Of a DNA stretch of 64,000 nt, positions 8,243-16,377 are shown piece by piece. The translations under genes were made by a program, and so were the position numbers. Source of the DNA: Bacillota bacterium. Lineage in GTDB: Bacteria; Bacillota; Clostridia; Christensenellales; SZUA-584. The notes beneath the pieces were generated by a model. It was not told the origin of the DNA. It ran no database searches and was given only the letters and a program-made list of their open reading frames with translations. The stretch covers positions 1 through 64,000 of the forward strand of contig JAEWCC010000008.1 in assembly GCA_023390815.1 (NCBI GenBank). The letters are read 5' to 3'. Positions within the stretch are counted from its first letter, which is position 1. Each line of letters opens with the position of its first letter.

Positions 8243-8862
8243 GCCGCTTCCCCCTCCTGCATGGCATATTCCGGCACGACCAGCGTATCCTCAGCCTCAA
8301 TAACAGTTTTGCCGCCTGCAAACAGGAAAAGGTTATTACGGATAATGCCGAAAATGGGTATCTCTCTAATCTCCGCCACGCTCTTTCCGATGAACTTTTT
8401 CGCCGGTTTTACCGGGCGGAAGCTGATGCTCGTACCGCCGATGTCGATGGTTGCCAGCTCGCTTTGCGGCACCAGCATGCTTTTAAGCCGATCCACCGCG
8501 AGCGTCGTCGGACAGATTGTAGTCAGCCCCAATTTTTTAAATACTGCCTCTCGCACCGGGTCGTACAGCCGCGTAATCACTTTGGGTACATGGAATAATT
8601 CCCGCGCGATCTGTGAGATCATGACGTTCATATTATCGTCGCTGGTGACAGCCGCCAATGCGTCGGCACGGTCGATACCCGCGCTGCGCAACACATCCTC
8701 ATCGATTGGCATCCCCGCGATGGTGACGCCGTTAAATCCCGTACCCAGCGTATCAAAATTGTTCGGGTCACTGTCGATAACCACCACATCATGGTTCTCT
8801 TCCGACAGCATCAGCGCCAGATTGGAACCGATCTTTCTGCAGCCTGCTATGATGATATACAT
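8233..8862 (-). CDS. trkA: Trk potassium uptake regulatory subunit TrkA (first copy)
   Basis: A 209-residue RCK protein, paralogous to the one downstream but well diverged. The dinucleotide motif is changed from GGGKVG to AGCRKIG, and the second strand ends VVIDSDP. The C-terminal TrkA-C part is at about 130-205. The two subunits may assemble as a hetero-octameric ring, one binding the nucleotide more strongly than the other; this is inferred from the altered loop. It overlaps the next gene by 10 bases, showing tight coupling. Confidence 0.88.
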   Translation of the reverse strand: MYIIIAGCRKIGSNLALMLSEENHDVVVIDSDPNNFDTLGTGFNGVTIAGMPIDEDVLRSAGIDRADALAAVTSDDNMNVMISQIARELFHVPKVITRLYDPVREAVFKKLGLTTICPTTLAVDRLKSMLVPQSELATIDIGGTSISFRPVKPAKKFIGKSVAEIREIPIFGIIRNNLFLFAGGKTVIEAEDTLVVPEYAMQEGEAACI

Positions 8863-8880
8863 TCTTTTTACTCCTTCGCA

Positions 8881-9270
8881 CTATGCCGTTCCGAGGCCTT
8901 CCCGCTTAAGCTCCGGAATAGCCTGCTGGTGATCTGCGTTTTCAACTTGTTTCGGTTCCACGCCATAGTCGTATTGGCGGTTAGCGGGGCCCCATTCAAA
9001 GCGGACAAGCCGCTCCAGATTGCGGCACGCGGGCTTGTAGGTAGGATCCAGTGCGTATGCCGCCCTGTAATGCCTTCGCGCACCGTTGTCGTCGCTCTTC
9101 ATTTCGCAAAGGATGCCGAGCAGATTATGCGGCTCCGGCGCATCCATACGGAGCATCATCGCTTCCCGGATACATACCAGCGAAGCTGCCGTTTCCCCTG
9201 CACGCAGCGCATCCGCCGCATCCTGCACCATTGCGGCATATTCACCTGATAAAGTCATTTTCTTGTTCAC
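8881..9270 (-). CDS. TPR-like protein heading the trk operon
   Basis: A 129-residue soluble protein. Residues of about 12-85 form two helix pairs with the small/large spacing of tetratricopeptide repeats (AALRAGETAASLVCIREAM, then NLLGILCEMKSDDNGARRHYRAAYALDPTYKPA). No signal peptide or membrane segment is present. It is the first gene after the shared promoter motif at 9298-9334 and lies 18 bases before the first trkA. A scaffold or regulator for the Trk system is suggested by position only. Confidence 0.7.
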   Translation of the reverse strand: MNKKMTLSGEYAAMVQDAADALRAGETAASLVCIREAMMLRMDAPEPHNLLGILCEMKSDDNGARRHYRAAYALDPTYKPACRNLERLVRFEWGPANRQYDYGVEPKQVENADHQQAIPELKREGLGTA

Positions 9271-9297
9271 CGTTCACCCTTCTTTCATCTCATGGTC

Positions 9298-9334
9298 TGT
9301 TTTGATCATAGCGCGTGCCGCATCAAAACGGTGT
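9298..9334 (-). promoter_or_regulatory. Promoter/operator motif of the trk operon
   Basis: Read on the minus strand, the site is ACACCGTTTT, 14 bases, then TATGATCAAAACA. TATGAT (complement of 9305-9310) is a good -10. The same two blocks with exactly the same 14-base gap occur at 10111-10147 before the first response-regulator gene. No normal -35 is present, so ACACCGTTTT may be an activator site. Confidence 0.65.
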
Positions 9335-9374
9335 TACGATATGCCAGCCGCGCGTAACAATCCTGTAAAGACGC

Positions 9375-10061
9375 TTACTCGTCCGCCATTCGGTAACCTA
9401 CGCCAATTTCGGTGAGCAGATATCGCGGCGCAGCCGGGTCCGCTTCGATCTTGCGGCGAAGGTTTCCCATGCACACGCGCAGGGACTGAGTATCCTCCGG
9501 CATGGATGCACCCCATATCTCATCGATCAAAAAACGATGCGTCAGTACCCTGCCGCTATGCAGTGCCAATAACGTCAAAAGCCGATATTCGGTCGGTGTG
9601 AGGTGCACGTCATTGCCGCATAGCGTTACCCGCCTTTTTTCGAAGTCGATCGTCAGCTCTCCCAGTGTTACGGTGGCATCTTCCGATTTGTTTCCCAGGC
9701 TCTTATGCCGCAGCGCTACGCGGATGCGCGCCAGCAGTTCGCCCACGCCAAAAGGCTTTGTCAGGTAGTCGTCCGCGCCCGCATCGAACGCCTGAACCTT
9801 TTCGCGCTCCTGTCCGCGCGCCGAGACCACGATGACCGGTACCGTCGACCACTCCCGAACCCTGCGAATCACTTCGAGGCCGTCCATATCCGGCAGGCCC
9901 AGATCGAGTATCACAACGTCCGGCTGATGGGATGCGGTCAGCGACACGGCTTCCATGCCATTCTGTGCTTCGATACAGCCATATTGCTCTGTCTCCAGCG
10001 AGACTTTCATAAACCGGCGTATCGGCTTCTCATCATCCACAACTAGCATCAACGGCTTCAT
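9375..10061 (-). CDS. OmpR/KdpE-family response regulator (first)
   Basis: A 228-residue two-component regulator. The receiver domain (1-120) has the acidic pair in VVDDEK, the phospho-acceptor Asp53 in VVILDLGLPD and the conserved Lys in YLTKPFG. The winged-helix DNA-binding domain (about 130-225) contains TPTEYRLL and LRVCMGNLRRKIE. A GTG at 10076 is possible, but the ATG at 10061 follows AGGA at good spacing and gives exact collinearity with the paralogue downstream, which is also 228 residues. It has no kinase of its own next to it and is separated from the kinase operon by a terminator. Confidence 0.9.
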   Translation of the reverse strand: MKPLMLVVDDEKPIRRFMKVSLETEQYGCIEAQNGMEAVSLTASHQPDVVILDLGLPDMDGLEVIRRVREWSTVPVIVVSARGQEREKVQAFDAGADDYLTKPFGVGELLARIRVALRHKSLGNKSEDATVTLGELTIDFEKRRVTLCGNDVHLTPTEYRLLTLLALHSGRVLTHRFLIDEIWGASMPEDTQSLRVCMGNLRRKIEADPAAPRYLLTEIGVGYRMADE

Positions 10062-10110
10062 TTCGTCGTTCCTCACACAGTCTTTGTTGGTCGGGCAATT
10101 ATGTCTTTTA

Positions 10111-10147
10111 TGTTTTAATCATAATGCACAGCATATAAAAACGGTGT
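10111..10147 (-). promoter_or_regulatory. Promoter/operator motif of the first response-regulator gene
   Basis: The minus strand reads ACACCGTTTT, 14 bases, then TATGATTAAAACA, matching the site before the trk operon at every base but one in the two blocks. TATGAT is a plausible -10. The outer TGTTTT and AAAACG halves form an inverted repeat suited to a dimeric regulator. Autoregulation by a KdpE-like protein is the simplest reading. Confidence 0.62.
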
Positions 10148-10182
10148 GAAGCTGTGGATGATGCGTATAAAGATTGTATAAA

Positions 10183-10207
10183 GAAAAACCGCCCGAAGAG
10201 CGGTTGT
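10183..10207 (-). terminator. Terminator after the kinase/regulator operon
   Basis: AACCGC (10187-10192) pairs with GCGGTT (10200-10205), and an A run at 10184-10188 gives UUUUU on the minus strand. It lies about 30 bases past the stop of the second response regulator and separates that operon from the next regulator gene. Confidence 0.8.
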
Positions 10208-10231
10208 AAGATATTCGATGAATTATTAATC

Positions 10232-10918
10232 TTATTCGTCAAGCAAACGATAACCCACACCTACCTCGGTAACGATATACCTCGGCTGTGCCGGGTCTTT
10301 TTCGAGCTTGCGCCGCAGATTGCCCATACATACGCGCAGCGATTGTGCATCGTCCGCCGCAGGGCCCCCCCATATCTCGCTGATCAGAAACCGATGTGTC
10401 AGCACCTTGCCGCAATGCTTTGCCAGCAGCGTCAGCAGGTTATACTCCGTGGGCGTCAGATGCACATCGCGGCCGTCCAGCGTTACGCGCCGCTTTTCAA
10501 AATCAATTTTAAGCTGATCCAAAGAAAACACGGGATCCGCCGGATGCGCTTCGGACGCGCCGCGTCTTAAGGCCACGCGGATGCGCGCGAGCAGCTCCGC
10601 CACCCCGAACGGCTTGGTCAGGTAATCATCGGCGCCCGCATCCAACGCTTCCACCTTCTCGCGCTCATGCCCGCGCGCGGAAACCACGATGACCGGTACC
10701 GCCGTCCATTCCCGCATTTTTTGAATCACATCCAGGCCGTCCATATCCGGCAGGCCTAAGTCCAATATCACGATATCCGGCCTGTGTGAGGCGATCATCA
10801 GCAGTGCATTGGCGCCATCCTGTGCTTCCACGCATCCGTAATGCTGCGTCTCCAGCGCCACCCGGATAAAATGCCGGATCGGTTTTTCATCTTCGACGAT
10901 GAGTATCAGCGGTTCCAT
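10232..10918 (-). CDS. OmpR/KdpE-family response regulator (second, kinase-linked)
   Basis: A 228-residue regulator closely similar to the one at 9375-10061. The receiver has VEDEK, Asp53 in IVILDLGLPD and YLTKPFG; the winged helix has TPTEYNLL and LRVCMGNLRRKLE. It starts 3 bases after the kinase stop codon, so this is the natural partner of that kinase. The family controls K+ uptake genes in response to K+ limitation or osmotic stress. Having two nearly identical regulators with one kinase suggests a branched or feed-forward circuit. Confidence 0.92.
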   Translation of the reverse strand: MEPLILIVEDEKPIRHFIRVALETQHYGCVEAQDGANALLMIASHRPDIVILDLGLPDMDGLDVIQKMREWTAVPVIVVSARGHEREKVEALDAGADDYLTKPFGVAELLARIRVALRRGASEAHPADPVFSLDQLKIDFEKRRVTLDGRDVHLTPTEYNLLTLLAKHCGKVLTHRFLISEIWGGPAADDAQSLRVCMGNLRRKLEKDPAQPRYIVTEVGVGYRLLDE

Positions 10919-10921
10919 GCG

Positions 10922-12478
10922 CTACTCCTTCTCCGGCAGCGTGAATTGGAACACCGCGCCGCCCTGAGGGCCGTTTGTCGCCGTGATGCTGCCGCCGTGT
11001 GCCTCAACGATGGACTTGCATATCGCGAGGCCGAGGCCAAATCCACGGCGGCCTCGCCCGGCCTGCCGTGATGTATAGAAACGGTCGAAAACGGCCGAAA
11101 GCTCTTCCTCCGGAATCCCCAAACCGTTATCACTGACTGAAAAAACGATGCTGCCCGCATCCTTCTCCACCGTGACGGATACCTTTGAATGTTCGGGCGT
11201 ATGCTTGACCGCATTATCGATCAGATTTACCAGTACCTGCTCGATGAGTGTTCCTTCCACCGGGATCATGATGAGTTCATCCGGCATGGTAACAGCAATC
11301 TCGTTGTCCTTAGCTCGTTTGCGGATGCGCGACACAGCCCCCGCAACCAGCTCCTCCACGGCTTCCATTTCCTTGTGCAGTACAATCCTTCCTTCGCTGA
11401 AGCGGGTCATGCTTAAGATGTTGTCCACCATGTGGTTCAGCCATTCGGCATCGGTGCATATCCCCTGCAGAAAATCCTTGCGCACATCGTCCGGCAACTG
11501 CTCGTAGTTCTCCATCACCGTACTCGCCGCACCGAGTATACCCGCCAGCGGCGTCCTTAAGTCGTGCGATACGGAGCGCAGCAGATCGCCGCGAAGGCGT
11601 TCGCGCTCGACCTCCATCTTCGCTCGCTGCTGCTTTTCGTACATCTGCTCACGCTCAATCACCAGCGCAATCTGTGCGCCTACCGTTTCCGGGAACACCC
11701 GTTGACCTTCCGGCATACTGTAACCGTCCGGCAGCGCGATGCCGATTACGCCCAGCACACCATTTTGGCCCTTGATCGGCTGGAAATAGGCTCTGCTGTC
11801 CTCAAAGAGTGGCGTACCCGCGCCGCAAGCATTACCGGAACTGAAAGCCTCTATACAGGCACGAATTTCTCTTTCCGATCCGAATACATTCTCGCCCTCA
11901 ATATAGCCCCTCCCGAGCTGTCCGCTCATATCCGCGACCGTAACGAGCACAGAACCGCCGAAAAGATGCTTCACGTCCTTTGAGGCCACCTGCGCCACCT
12001 CCCCGATATTCCGGATCGCCAGCAAATCGCGTTCCAGTTGATACAGCATACGCATCCTGGTTTCACGCATCTCCGCGCGCTGCGTCTCGTATTTGACACG
12101 GGTGGTCAGTGTGCTCGTAATCAGCGCAACGATCATCATTACAATGAACGTTACCGGATACTCGGGGCTGTAGGCCATAAAAGTGTAGTACGGCTCGGTA
12201 AAAAAGTAGTTGAATACCATTACCGACAGTAAGGAAGCGATGATGCCGTACACGTATCCGTTTGTCAGGTAAGCTACCAGCAGCACACTCAGCATGTATG
12301 TAATGATATAACTTGACTCGTTAAGATGCAGCAAAGCCCGGAGCGCAAAGGAAATGAGCGTCGCCAGTGTGACGATGCCGATCGTAATGCCTATGTATTT
12401 CAGCGTGGAAACAAAAGCCCTTGCAGGGTCTCTTTCAACGAGCTGAAACTGGATATCCTCATATCGATTTCTTTTCAT
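10922..12478 (-). CDS. KdpD-like membrane sensor histidine kinase (short form)
   Basis: A 518-residue kinase matching only the C-terminal half of KdpD. Residues of about 25-125 are four close membrane helices (DUF4118-type). A GAF-like domain follows at about 150-275. The kinase core has phospho-acceptor His305 in SVSHDLRTPL and ATP-binding motifs NLIDNAVKHTP, DNGLGIPEE and GFGLGLAICKS. The N-terminal KdpD and universal-stress domains of the usual 900-residue protein are absent from this gene and from the bases upstream, so it is a short form and not a frameshift. It is translated with the adjacent regulator. Its targets are probably the trk genes, since no kdpFABC is in the window. Confidence 0.9.
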   Translation of the reverse strand: MKRNRYEDIQFQLVERDPARAFVSTLKYIGITIGIVTLATLISFALRALLHLNESSYIITYMLSVLLVAYLTNGYVYGIIASLLSVMVFNYFFTEPYYTFMAYSPEYPVTFIVMMIVALITSTLTTRVKYETQRAEMRETRMRMLYQLERDLLAIRNIGEVAQVASKDVKHLFGGSVLVTVADMSGQLGRGYIEGENVFGSEREIRACIEAFSSGNACGAGTPLFEDSRAYFQPIKGQNGVLGVIGIALPDGYSMPEGQRVFPETVGAQIALVIEREQMYEKQQRAKMEVERERLRGDLLRSVSHDLRTPLAGILGAASTVMENYEQLPDDVRKDFLQGICTDAEWLNHMVDNILSMTRFSEGRIVLHKEMEAVEELVAGAVSRIRKRAKDNEIAVTMPDELIMIPVEGTLIEQVLVNLIDNAVKHTPEHSKVSVTVEKDAGSIVFSVSDNGLGIPEEELSAVFDRFYTSRQAGRGRRGFGLGLAICKSIVEAHGGSITATNGPQGGAVFQFTLPEKE

Positions 12479-12501
12479 AACGGCAGCCTGCGTTTTTCAT
12501 G

Positions 12502-12507
12502 ATTATA
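12502..12507 (-). promoter_or_regulatory. -10 element before the sensor-kinase gene
   Basis: The minus strand reads TATAAT here, about 25 bases upstream of the kinase ATG. No convincing -35 is seen at the right distance, and the long motif shared by the other two potassium-regulon promoters is absent, so this promoter is probably controlled differently. Confidence 0.5.
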
Positions 12508-12707
12508 CCATCAAAAATAACGATAGGCCAGAAGTTGCTATTCGAAAAAACATCGGCAAGGCCCTTGCGAAAGGCCGGGGGCCAAAGGTTGCCGCGCTGC
12601 CCCCATATTTATGATTCTGCATGGTTAAAAGAAAAGAGCTATTTTGCGGGCTTTTCCGGATATGGCTGATGCATTCTACTGCATTATATCTGCACTTTAC
12701 GGTTCTA

Positions 12708-12782
12708 CCCTCCTTCTCCGCCAAATAAAAAGGTCCGCCTTGTGTGATATTATTCTTTGCATCGGAGGGATTTGAACGCGAG
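12708..12782 (+). repeat. Dispersed structured repeat, fragment E
   Basis: The 3' end CCCTCCTTCTCCGCC (12708-12722) is followed, after about 40 bases, by GGAGGGATTTGAACGCGAG (12764-12782), the 5' end of the next unit, which then stops. The same order of ends is seen at 54-128 and 3745-3823. The rest of the gap from 12508 to 12850 holds no supported gene. Confidence 0.6.
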
Positions 12783-12850
12783 CGACACGCGTCAGCGCTC
12801 AAAAACGCACCAGTGGAAACAACATTCTTGTTACTTTCTCGATTGGTTTA

Positions 12851-12879
12851 TTGTAGAAAAATAGAGTATTTTGTATAAT
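12851..12879 (+). promoter_or_regulatory. Promoter of the small membrane-protein gene
   Basis: TTGTAG (12851-12856) and TATAAT (12874-12879) are separated by exactly 17 bases. The site decides the gene start: a possible start codon at 12871 falls inside the -10, so translation must begin further down. Confidence 0.78.
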
Positions 12880-12915
12880 GAAAATACATATTACTTAAGG
12901 GAGGATATCACTTTT

Positions 12916-13311
12916 TTGAAGCTCTATTTCGGAAATGTGTCTACCATTATATCCACCATCCTGATACTAGGTTTCGTTATTTTATTTTCCATTGTATTCG
13001 TAAACCGCGCAAGCATCAATCATTGGGGATTCCTCGTACTAAGTATGTTTATTCTTGGATTGGCAATGTCGATTTTCAGCGGCATAAAGGATGGAGTCGG
13101 TACGCCAAACATGTTGATTCCCGCAAAAGGGTGGGTAATGACCACGCTGACTCTGCTTGGCATATTGGCCTTTGCCTTGGGGGTTGTGATGCTTTTCGTC
13201 CGGAAGCAAAGTTTCTGGCAGTTCAGGTTCTATGCATTATCGGCGGATATCATATTCAAAACCATCATAGTGGAAATCTTCAGAATAATAGCGTTCTGCA
13301 AACTTCCTTAG
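12916..13311 (+). CDS. Small integral membrane protein of unknown function
   Basis: A 131-residue protein with about three to four membrane helices (about 8-30, 40-60, 75-100 and perhaps 105-125). The TTG at 12916 is chosen because GGGAGG lies 12 bases before it and the promoter covers the upstream in-frame codons. No motif points to a function. It is a single gene between its own promoter and a strong terminator, unlinked to the acyl-assembly cluster that follows. Confidence 0.68.
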   Translation: MKLYFGNVSTIISTILILGFVILFSIVFVNRASINHWGFLVLSMFILGLAMSIFSGIKDGVGTPNMLIPAKGWVMTTLTLLGILAFALGVVMLFVRKQSFWQFRFYALSADIIFKTIIVEIFRIIAFCKLP

Positions 13312-13347
13312 TCGGAAAGGGCAGTTATCAATCCGGAGGTCGGTCTT

Positions 13348-13378
13348 ATCCCCAATCGCTTTGCGGTTGGGGATTTTT
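13348..13378 (+). terminator. Terminator after the small membrane-protein gene
   Basis: ATCCCCAATCGC (13348-13359) pairs with GCGGTTGGGGAT (13363-13374), and TTTTT follows. This is a strong rho-independent terminator on the plus strand. The rest of the gap to 13772 is AT-rich with no supported gene. Confidence 0.88.
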
Positions 13379-13772
13379 CGATTACTTTCCGTCATGCCTG
13401 CTTTCCTCAAAAAGTCTTTCGAGCTTTGTGTGTGTTCTCATACGTTTGGCAGTCCCATTTCGATCTGTATTTTTCATATTATGATTTTCGGATTACGGCG
13501 GACGATTAACACTTATGCCACAATTACAAGGGCCCCAACAAATTGGGCATTGATACAAAATCGATACATTAACACCGTTACCCATTAAATAGCGATTTTA
13601 ACCATTTGGTTACCAGTAACATATTTATCTTCTATTATTAAGGCTTTTTCAAGGAATCTGTCGAGAGTTTCCTTTATAAAAATACAATAATGTATATTTT
13701 ACACCATTTAATCTTATTGACATATATGCCCATTGTACCGAGAATATGATTGATTGGTTCTCGTAGGAAAAA

Positions 13773-13801
13773 TGTACAGTGTTAAGTTTTATAGATATAA
13801 T
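13773..13801 (+). promoter_or_regulatory. Candidate promoter of the acyl-assembly cluster
   Basis: TGTACA (13773-13778) and TATAAT (13796-13801) are 17 bases apart, about 58 bases before the ligase start codon. The -35 matches consensus at four of six positions. A second possible pair, TTGACA at 13717 and TATGAT at 13745, has too long a spacer. Confidence 0.55.
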
Positions 13802-13858
13802 ATAGCACTTTGTTACAGCCATACGAAAGACCATCAAAAATCGACAACGGAGAATGGT

Positions 13859-15601
13859 ATGAGGTACAAATGCTCAGAACCCGAAAGAATGCGGGATATC
13901 CGTGAACTGGTGGTGCGCGCTTCTAAACTTTATGCCGAAAAAACCGCATTCAAAGAGATTGGTCGCGATAAACAGATTATTGAGTATTCTTATACCCAGC
14001 TGGAGCAGGACCGTAATGCACTGGGGACAAAACTTTTGGACTTGGGCATGGATGGCTACCACTTTGCATTGATATCGGAGAACAAAATTACCTGGGTACT
14101 CAGTTACCTTACGATTACAAGCGGCGTAGGAGTTGCGGTACCGCTTGACAAGGAACTTATGGCCGATGATATCGCGGCGTTGTTAAGGCAAAGTGACGCG
14201 AATGTGGTGATTTGTTCCGAAACATATCTCCCCATGGTCACAAGCATATTGGATGAATGTCCGGATATAGAGTCCGTTATCGTCATGAACCCGAGTAAAG
14301 CGTATTTGCAGAAAAAGAAGAATGTCAGCTTCTACGACCTGCCTACACTCATTGCACAGGGACGCAAACTGCTACTTCAGGGAAACCATGCTTATCAGGA
14401 AAAGGAAATCAATCCTGAGGACATGTGCGAAATTCTTTTTACCTCCGGTACGACCGGTCCCAACAAGGGCGTGATGCTGAGCCATAAGAACCTGTTAGCC
14501 GACCTCTGGGGCTTTATGCATTATATCAAAGTCACGCCGGTCAGCATCTCCGTGCTGCCGATCCATCATTCCTTTGAAAGCACCTGTCATATGTTCGGCA
14601 TCTTATTTACCGGCAATACGCTGTGCTTTAACGACAGTCTGAAGCATATGATGGATAATCTTGCGCGATTCAAGCCGGGTATGAGCCTGATGGTGCCCCT
14701 GTTTATCGAAGCGATCTATAAGCGCATATGGCAGGAAGCCAAGCGTGAGCACCTCGACACCCACCTTCGCTATGGCATCTGGTACAGCAACTTCATACGG
14801 TTGTTCGGTATCGATTGCCGACGCATATTCTTTAAGCCGATACTCGACAAGTTTGGAGGCGATCTTCGGCAGATCGTTTGCGGCGGCGCTCCGCTTCGAA
14901 CCGATCTGATTAAAAAGCTGGACGACATCGGCATTAATATCATCAACGGTTATGGCATTACCGAATGCGCGCCGGTGATATCCACCAACGCAAGCGATTG
15001 GAAAAAGTCGGGTACGATCGGCAAAGTGCTGCCCGGCTGTAAGGTGCGTATCGCGGATCCGGATAAATCGGGCATTGGCGAGATCCAGATCAGCGGGGAT
15101 ATCGTCATGATGGGTTATTACAAGGATGAAGAGAACACCAAGGCGGTGTTTACTGAAGACGGCTATTTTAAAACAGGCGATATGGGTCGCCTGACCCGGA
15201 GTAATTTCCTCTACATCACAGGACGAAAGAAGAACCTCATCATCCTATCCAACGGCAAAAACATTTGTCCCGAGGAACTTGAGGAAGCCATTTCCGGTGC
15301 GATCCCCTATGTCAAAGAAGTCATGGTTTATGCCGTTTCCGCAAGCGATCAGGAGATGATCAACGCAGACATATTCCTGGACGCCCAATATATCGCGGAC
15401 AATCATATCACCAATTTTAAGGAGCAGTTGAATGCCGATATCCGCAGGCTCAACAACACGCTTTCTGTCTATAAGCGCATCAACAACGTAAACATTATGG
15501 AGCGTGAGTTTGAAAAGACCACGACCAAAAAGATCAAACGGCAAGTCGAAATGAAAAGGAGAGAATATAATGACGGGTTATGTGTGCAAGAAAATTCTTG
15601 A
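13859..15601 (+). CDS. Stand-alone AMP-forming acyl ligase (acyl-CoA/acyl-ACP synthetase family)
   Basis: A 580-residue ANL-superfamily enzyme that activates a carboxylic acid as acyl-AMP and passes it to a thiol. Motifs: the P-loop LFTSGTTGPNKG at about 193-204, NGYGITECAPV, YFKTGDMGRL and the hinge/catalytic lysine region GRKKNLIILSNGKNICPEELE. The C-terminal subdomain is complete. The frame extends to 13754, but the ATG at 13859 follows GGAG at 6 bases and gives a normal N-terminus. The gene overlaps a free acyl carrier protein gene by 32 bases, so the acceptor is probably that carrier rather than CoA. Long-chain fatty acids are likely substrates from overall similarity to FadD-type enzymes; the exact substrate is unknown. 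Confidence 0.9.
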   Translation: MRYKCSEPERMRDIRELVVRASKLYAEKTAFKEIGRDKQIIEYSYTQLEQDRNALGTKLLDLGMDGYHFALISENKITWVLSYLTITSGVGVAVPLDKELMADDIAALLRQSDANVVICSETYLPMVTSILDECPDIESVIVMNPSKAYLQKKKNVSFYDLPTLIAQGRKLLLQGNHAYQEKEINPEDMCEILFTSGTTGPNKGVMLSHKNLLADLWGFMHYIKVTPVSISVLPIHHSFESTCHMFGILFTGNTLCFNDSLKHMMDNLARFKPGMSLMVPLFIEAIYKRIWQEAKREHLDTHLRYGIWYSNFIRLFGIDCRRIFFKPILDKFGGDLRQIVCGGAPLRTDLIKKLDDIGINIINGYGITECAPVISTNASDWKKSGTIGKVLPGCKVRIADPDKSGIGEIQISGDIVMMGYYKDEENTKAVFTEDGYFKTGDMGRLTRSNFLYITGRKKNLIILSNGKNICPEELEEAISGAIPYVKEVMVYAVSASDQEMINADIFLDAQYIADNHITNFKEQLNADIRRLNNTLSVYKRINNVNIMEREFEKTTTKKIKRQVEMKRREYNDGLCVQENS

Positions 15602-15797
15602 GTATGTCGATGTAGACGAAGCGTCTTTGACCGAGAACACCAATCTGGCGCTCGATCTGCATATGAATTCCTACGATTGCGTGAGCATCGTAGGCCGGAT
15701 CGAAAACGAGCTTGGCATCGAAATACCCGATATCGAAATACGCAATCTGCAGACCGTGGGTGAATTGTCGGAATATCTGAAAAACAAAATGCAATGA
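15570..15797 (+). CDS. Acyl carrier protein, single domain
   Basis: A 75-residue carrier. The usual GxDSL site is replaced by HMNSYD, with Ser34 the expected phosphopantetheine attachment point. The acidic second helix (SIVGRIENELGIEIPD) follows. The start is set by AGGAGAG 8 bases upstream of the ATG, inside the ligase gene. The next gene encodes a phosphopantetheinyl transferase that starts on this gene's stop (ATGA), so the carrier and its activating enzyme are made together. It differs from a housekeeping fatty-acid ACP in the non-standard motif and in its neighbours. Confidence 0.9.
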   Translation: MTGYVCKKILEYVDVDEASLTENTNLALDLHMNSYDCVSIVGRIENELGIEIPDIEIRNLQTVGELSEYLKNKMQ

Positions 15798-16360
15798 TCT
15801 ATCGCCTGTACTATGACCCGGATTCAGAGGATGAATCGGACACAGCGCACCGATACTGCGAATTTTTGCTGGGGTTTGCGCTTTTTCGCGAGAGGCAGCT
15901 CTGTTATCAACAACAAACCATCGTCCGTAACGAGTGGGGCAAGCCCGCCCTGCAAGATTATCCGCAGATACAATTCAATATCAGTCATTGCAAAGGGCTG
16001 GTTTCGTGTATATTATCCGATACTCCTGTCGGCATTGATGTGGAGTATGTTCGTCCATATTCGCCATTTACAGCCATGCACGTGCTGGGGGCGCAGGAAC
16101 TGGACGACGTCACTCGCGCGCCGGACCCCGACCGTCGGTTCTTCATGTACTGGACGCTCAAAGAGAGCTGTGTTAAGGCGATGGGTTTGGGTCTCGCGTA
16201 CTCGATGAAAAAAGTCGTCTTTTGCATTGAAGACGACACTGTCCGGTGCCTAACGCAACCGGAATACCGATTTGTGCTGCTGGAAGATGCCAGCCCATAT
16301 ATCACTGCGGTTTGTTATCAGGAAATTGGAAAGTCAGTACACGTTTATGAAAACGTATAA
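15794..16360 (+). CDS. Sfp-type 4'-phosphopantetheinyl transferase
   Basis: A 188-residue enzyme that moves phosphopantetheine from CoA onto a carrier-protein serine. The Mg-binding GIDVE motif is at about 79-83 and the second motif is WTLKESCVKAMG at about 121-132, with Asp, Glu and Lys in place. It is somewhat shorter than Sfp (about 224) and comparable to other compact members. It overlaps the ACP stop codon, so its substrate is almost surely that ACP. A dedicated Sfp-type transferase is a marker of secondary or specialised metabolism. Confidence 0.9.
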   Translation: MIYRLYYDPDSEDESDTAHRYCEFLLGFALFRERQLCYQQQTIVRNEWGKPALQDYPQIQFNISHCKGLVSCILSDTPVGIDVEYVRPYSPFTAMHVLGAQELDDVTRAPDPDRRFFMYWTLKESCVKAMGLGLAYSMKKVVFCIEDDTVRCLTQPEYRFVLLEDASPYITAVCYQEIGKSVHVYENV

Positions 16361-16377
16361 TGCTTGGAGGGCGTCTT

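Noticed and set aside
13717..13750. TTGACA...TATGAT as promoter of the acyl cluster
   Set aside because: The spacer is 22 bases, too long for a standard promoter; the pair at 13773-13801 is better.
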